Shown: positions 7,739 through 8,401 of the stretch, one piece after another
Position numbering within the stretch: the first letter of the stretch is position 1
How the letters are laid out: the number at the start of each line of letters is the position of its first letter
Origin: Porphyromonadaceae bacterium
Lineage (GTDB): Bacteria > Bacteroidota > Bacteroidia > Bacteroidales > Dysgonomonadaceae
DNA: 8,401 nucleotides
Direction: 5' to 3'
NCBI GenBank assembly: GCA_003517675.1
Contig: DPAC01000121.1
Location: 4,757 to 13,157 of the forward strand
Translations under genes and position numbers: made by a program
Notes under the pieces: generated by a model
Told to the model about the DNA's origin: nothing
Seen by the model: only the letters and a program-made list of their open reading frames with translations
The model's database searches: none

Positions 7739-8401
7739 ATGAAAAAAAGAATTGAATATTACTTCCTTTTTTTAATCTCCTTATACATTGTTTCCTGTAG
7801 TGACGATATTCCGGAAAATATCGACACGGAACCAGTTCCAGAGCCTCCTAATGAATGGATATTTCCCAAGAAAGAGATGCGGTCCGTCTGGATTGTTACC
7901 GCCTGGGGGCTGGACTGGCCAATGGGAAAATATGACATTCAGGCACAGAAAAACCAGTACATCCAGTATCTCGACAAATTTAAGGAATTGAACATCAATA
8001 CTGTTATTTTTCAGGTCAAACCGATGGGAGATGCTTTCTACGAATCGCCATACGAGCCGTGGAGCGCCTCCATTACCGGAGTCAGAGGGAAAAAACCGGA
8101 TTACGAGGTACTTCAATTTCTGATCGATGAAGCGCACGCACGCGATATGGAATTTCACGCATGGATGAATCCCTATCGAATCGCCACGCGGGCAAACAGC
8201 AGTACCCCCTACCCCCCCTTACACACATCAGTAAAACCGGAGTGGGTAGTGGGCCACGAAAAAATACAGATCTACAATCCTGCTTTACCCGAGGTGCGCC
8301 AACGACTGGCAGATATTGTCAAAGATCTGATCACGAAATATGCGGTGGACGGGATTCATTTCTACGACTATTTTTATCCCGACCCATCATCCGCAGGCGT
8401 C
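7739..8401 (+). CDS. GH10-like (GHL10/DUF187) family glycosyl hydrolase lipoprotein, N-terminal part (3' end outside window)
   Basis: The first 221 codons are visible, open at the right edge with no stop. ATG 7739 leads into a signal peptide ending in I-V-S-C with Cys20, then 'CSDD', an acidic export-type signal for a surface lipoprotein. After a short linker rich in Pro and Glu (about 24-39) the catalytic TIM-barrel begins: 'EMRSVWIVTAWGLDWP' (46-61), 'NTVIFQVKPMGDAFYESPYE' (87-106), 'EFHAWMNPYR' (138-147), 'YNPALPEVRQRLADIV' (179-194) and 'DGIHFYDYFYP' (204-214). These are the ordered signatures of the 'family 10 glycosylhydrolase' (PF02638-type) group, whose characterised relative DigH of E. 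coli cleaves denuded peptidoglycan. The motif usually written HFDDYFYP reads HFYDYFYP here (Tyr209, codon 8363-8365). Placement beside susCD suggests it trims the glycan for import. Exact substrate and activity are unknown. Confidence 0.92.
   Translation, partial: MKKRIEYYFLFLISLYIVSCSDDIPENIDTEPVPEPPNEWIFPKKEMRSVWIVTAWGLDWPMGKYDIQAQKNQYIQYLDKFKELNINTVIFQVKPMGDAFYESPYEPWSASITGVRGKKPDYEVLQFLIDEAHARDMEFHAWMNPYRIATRANSSTPYPPLHTSVKPEWVVGHEKIQIYNPALPEVRQRLADIVKDLITKYAVDGIHFYDYFYPDPSSAGV

Noticed and set aside
7781..8158. Minus-strand 125-codon frame, and a + strand 67-codon frame at 7788-7991, near the right edge
   Set aside because: The + strand frame from ATG 7739 encodes a signal peptide and ordered GHL10 motifs over the same bases, so these are shadows.

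Overview
The window looks like part of a polysaccharide utilization locus (PUL) from a Bacteroidota genome, most likely order Bacteroidales. The evidence is an unmistakable SusC/SusD pair, the end of a FecR-type anti-sigma factor, lipoproteins with acidic residues right after the lipidated cysteine, and A-rich leader regions without clear Shine-Dalgarno sequences. All genes are on the + strand. Family names come from reading motifs by eye; no database search was possible.

Layout: (1) 1-237, the last 78 codons of a FecR-like anti-sigma factor, cut by the left edge. (2) 238-532, a 295-bp gap holding an 8-bp-stem hairpin and two tandem 74-bp direct repeats. (3) 533-4297, a 1254-residue SusC-type TonB-dependent transporter with an N-terminal STN signalling domain. 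(4) 4302-6125, a SusD-type glycan-binding lipoprotein starting 4 bp after susC. (5) 6148-7572, a 474-residue lipoprotein of uncharacterised family with an Ig-like N-terminal part and a probable beta-propeller-like C-terminal part. (6) 7592-7630, a strong intrinsic terminator with a perfect 14-bp stem. (7) 7739-8401, the first 221 codons of a lipoprotein of the GH10-like (GHL10, DUF187, 'family 10 glycosylhydrolase') family, open at the right edge.

How they may work together: the SusC/SusD pair would capture and import an oligosaccharide across the outer membrane. The STN domain on SusC, with a FecR gene just upstream, fits trans-envelope signalling in which substrate occupancy of the transporter is relayed to the anti-sigma factor and an ECF sigma factor (presumably just left of the window). 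The third lipoprotein probably sits at the surface with SusD as an accessory binding or scaffold protein. The GHL10 lipoprotein would be the glycan-cleaving enzyme. The substrate cannot be read from the sequence.

The core is a recognisable system rather than a new one. The less explained parts are the 74-bp tandem repeat in the susC leader, the uncharacterised third lipoprotein, and a Tyr in place of an expected Asp in a signature motif of the GHL10 enzyme.
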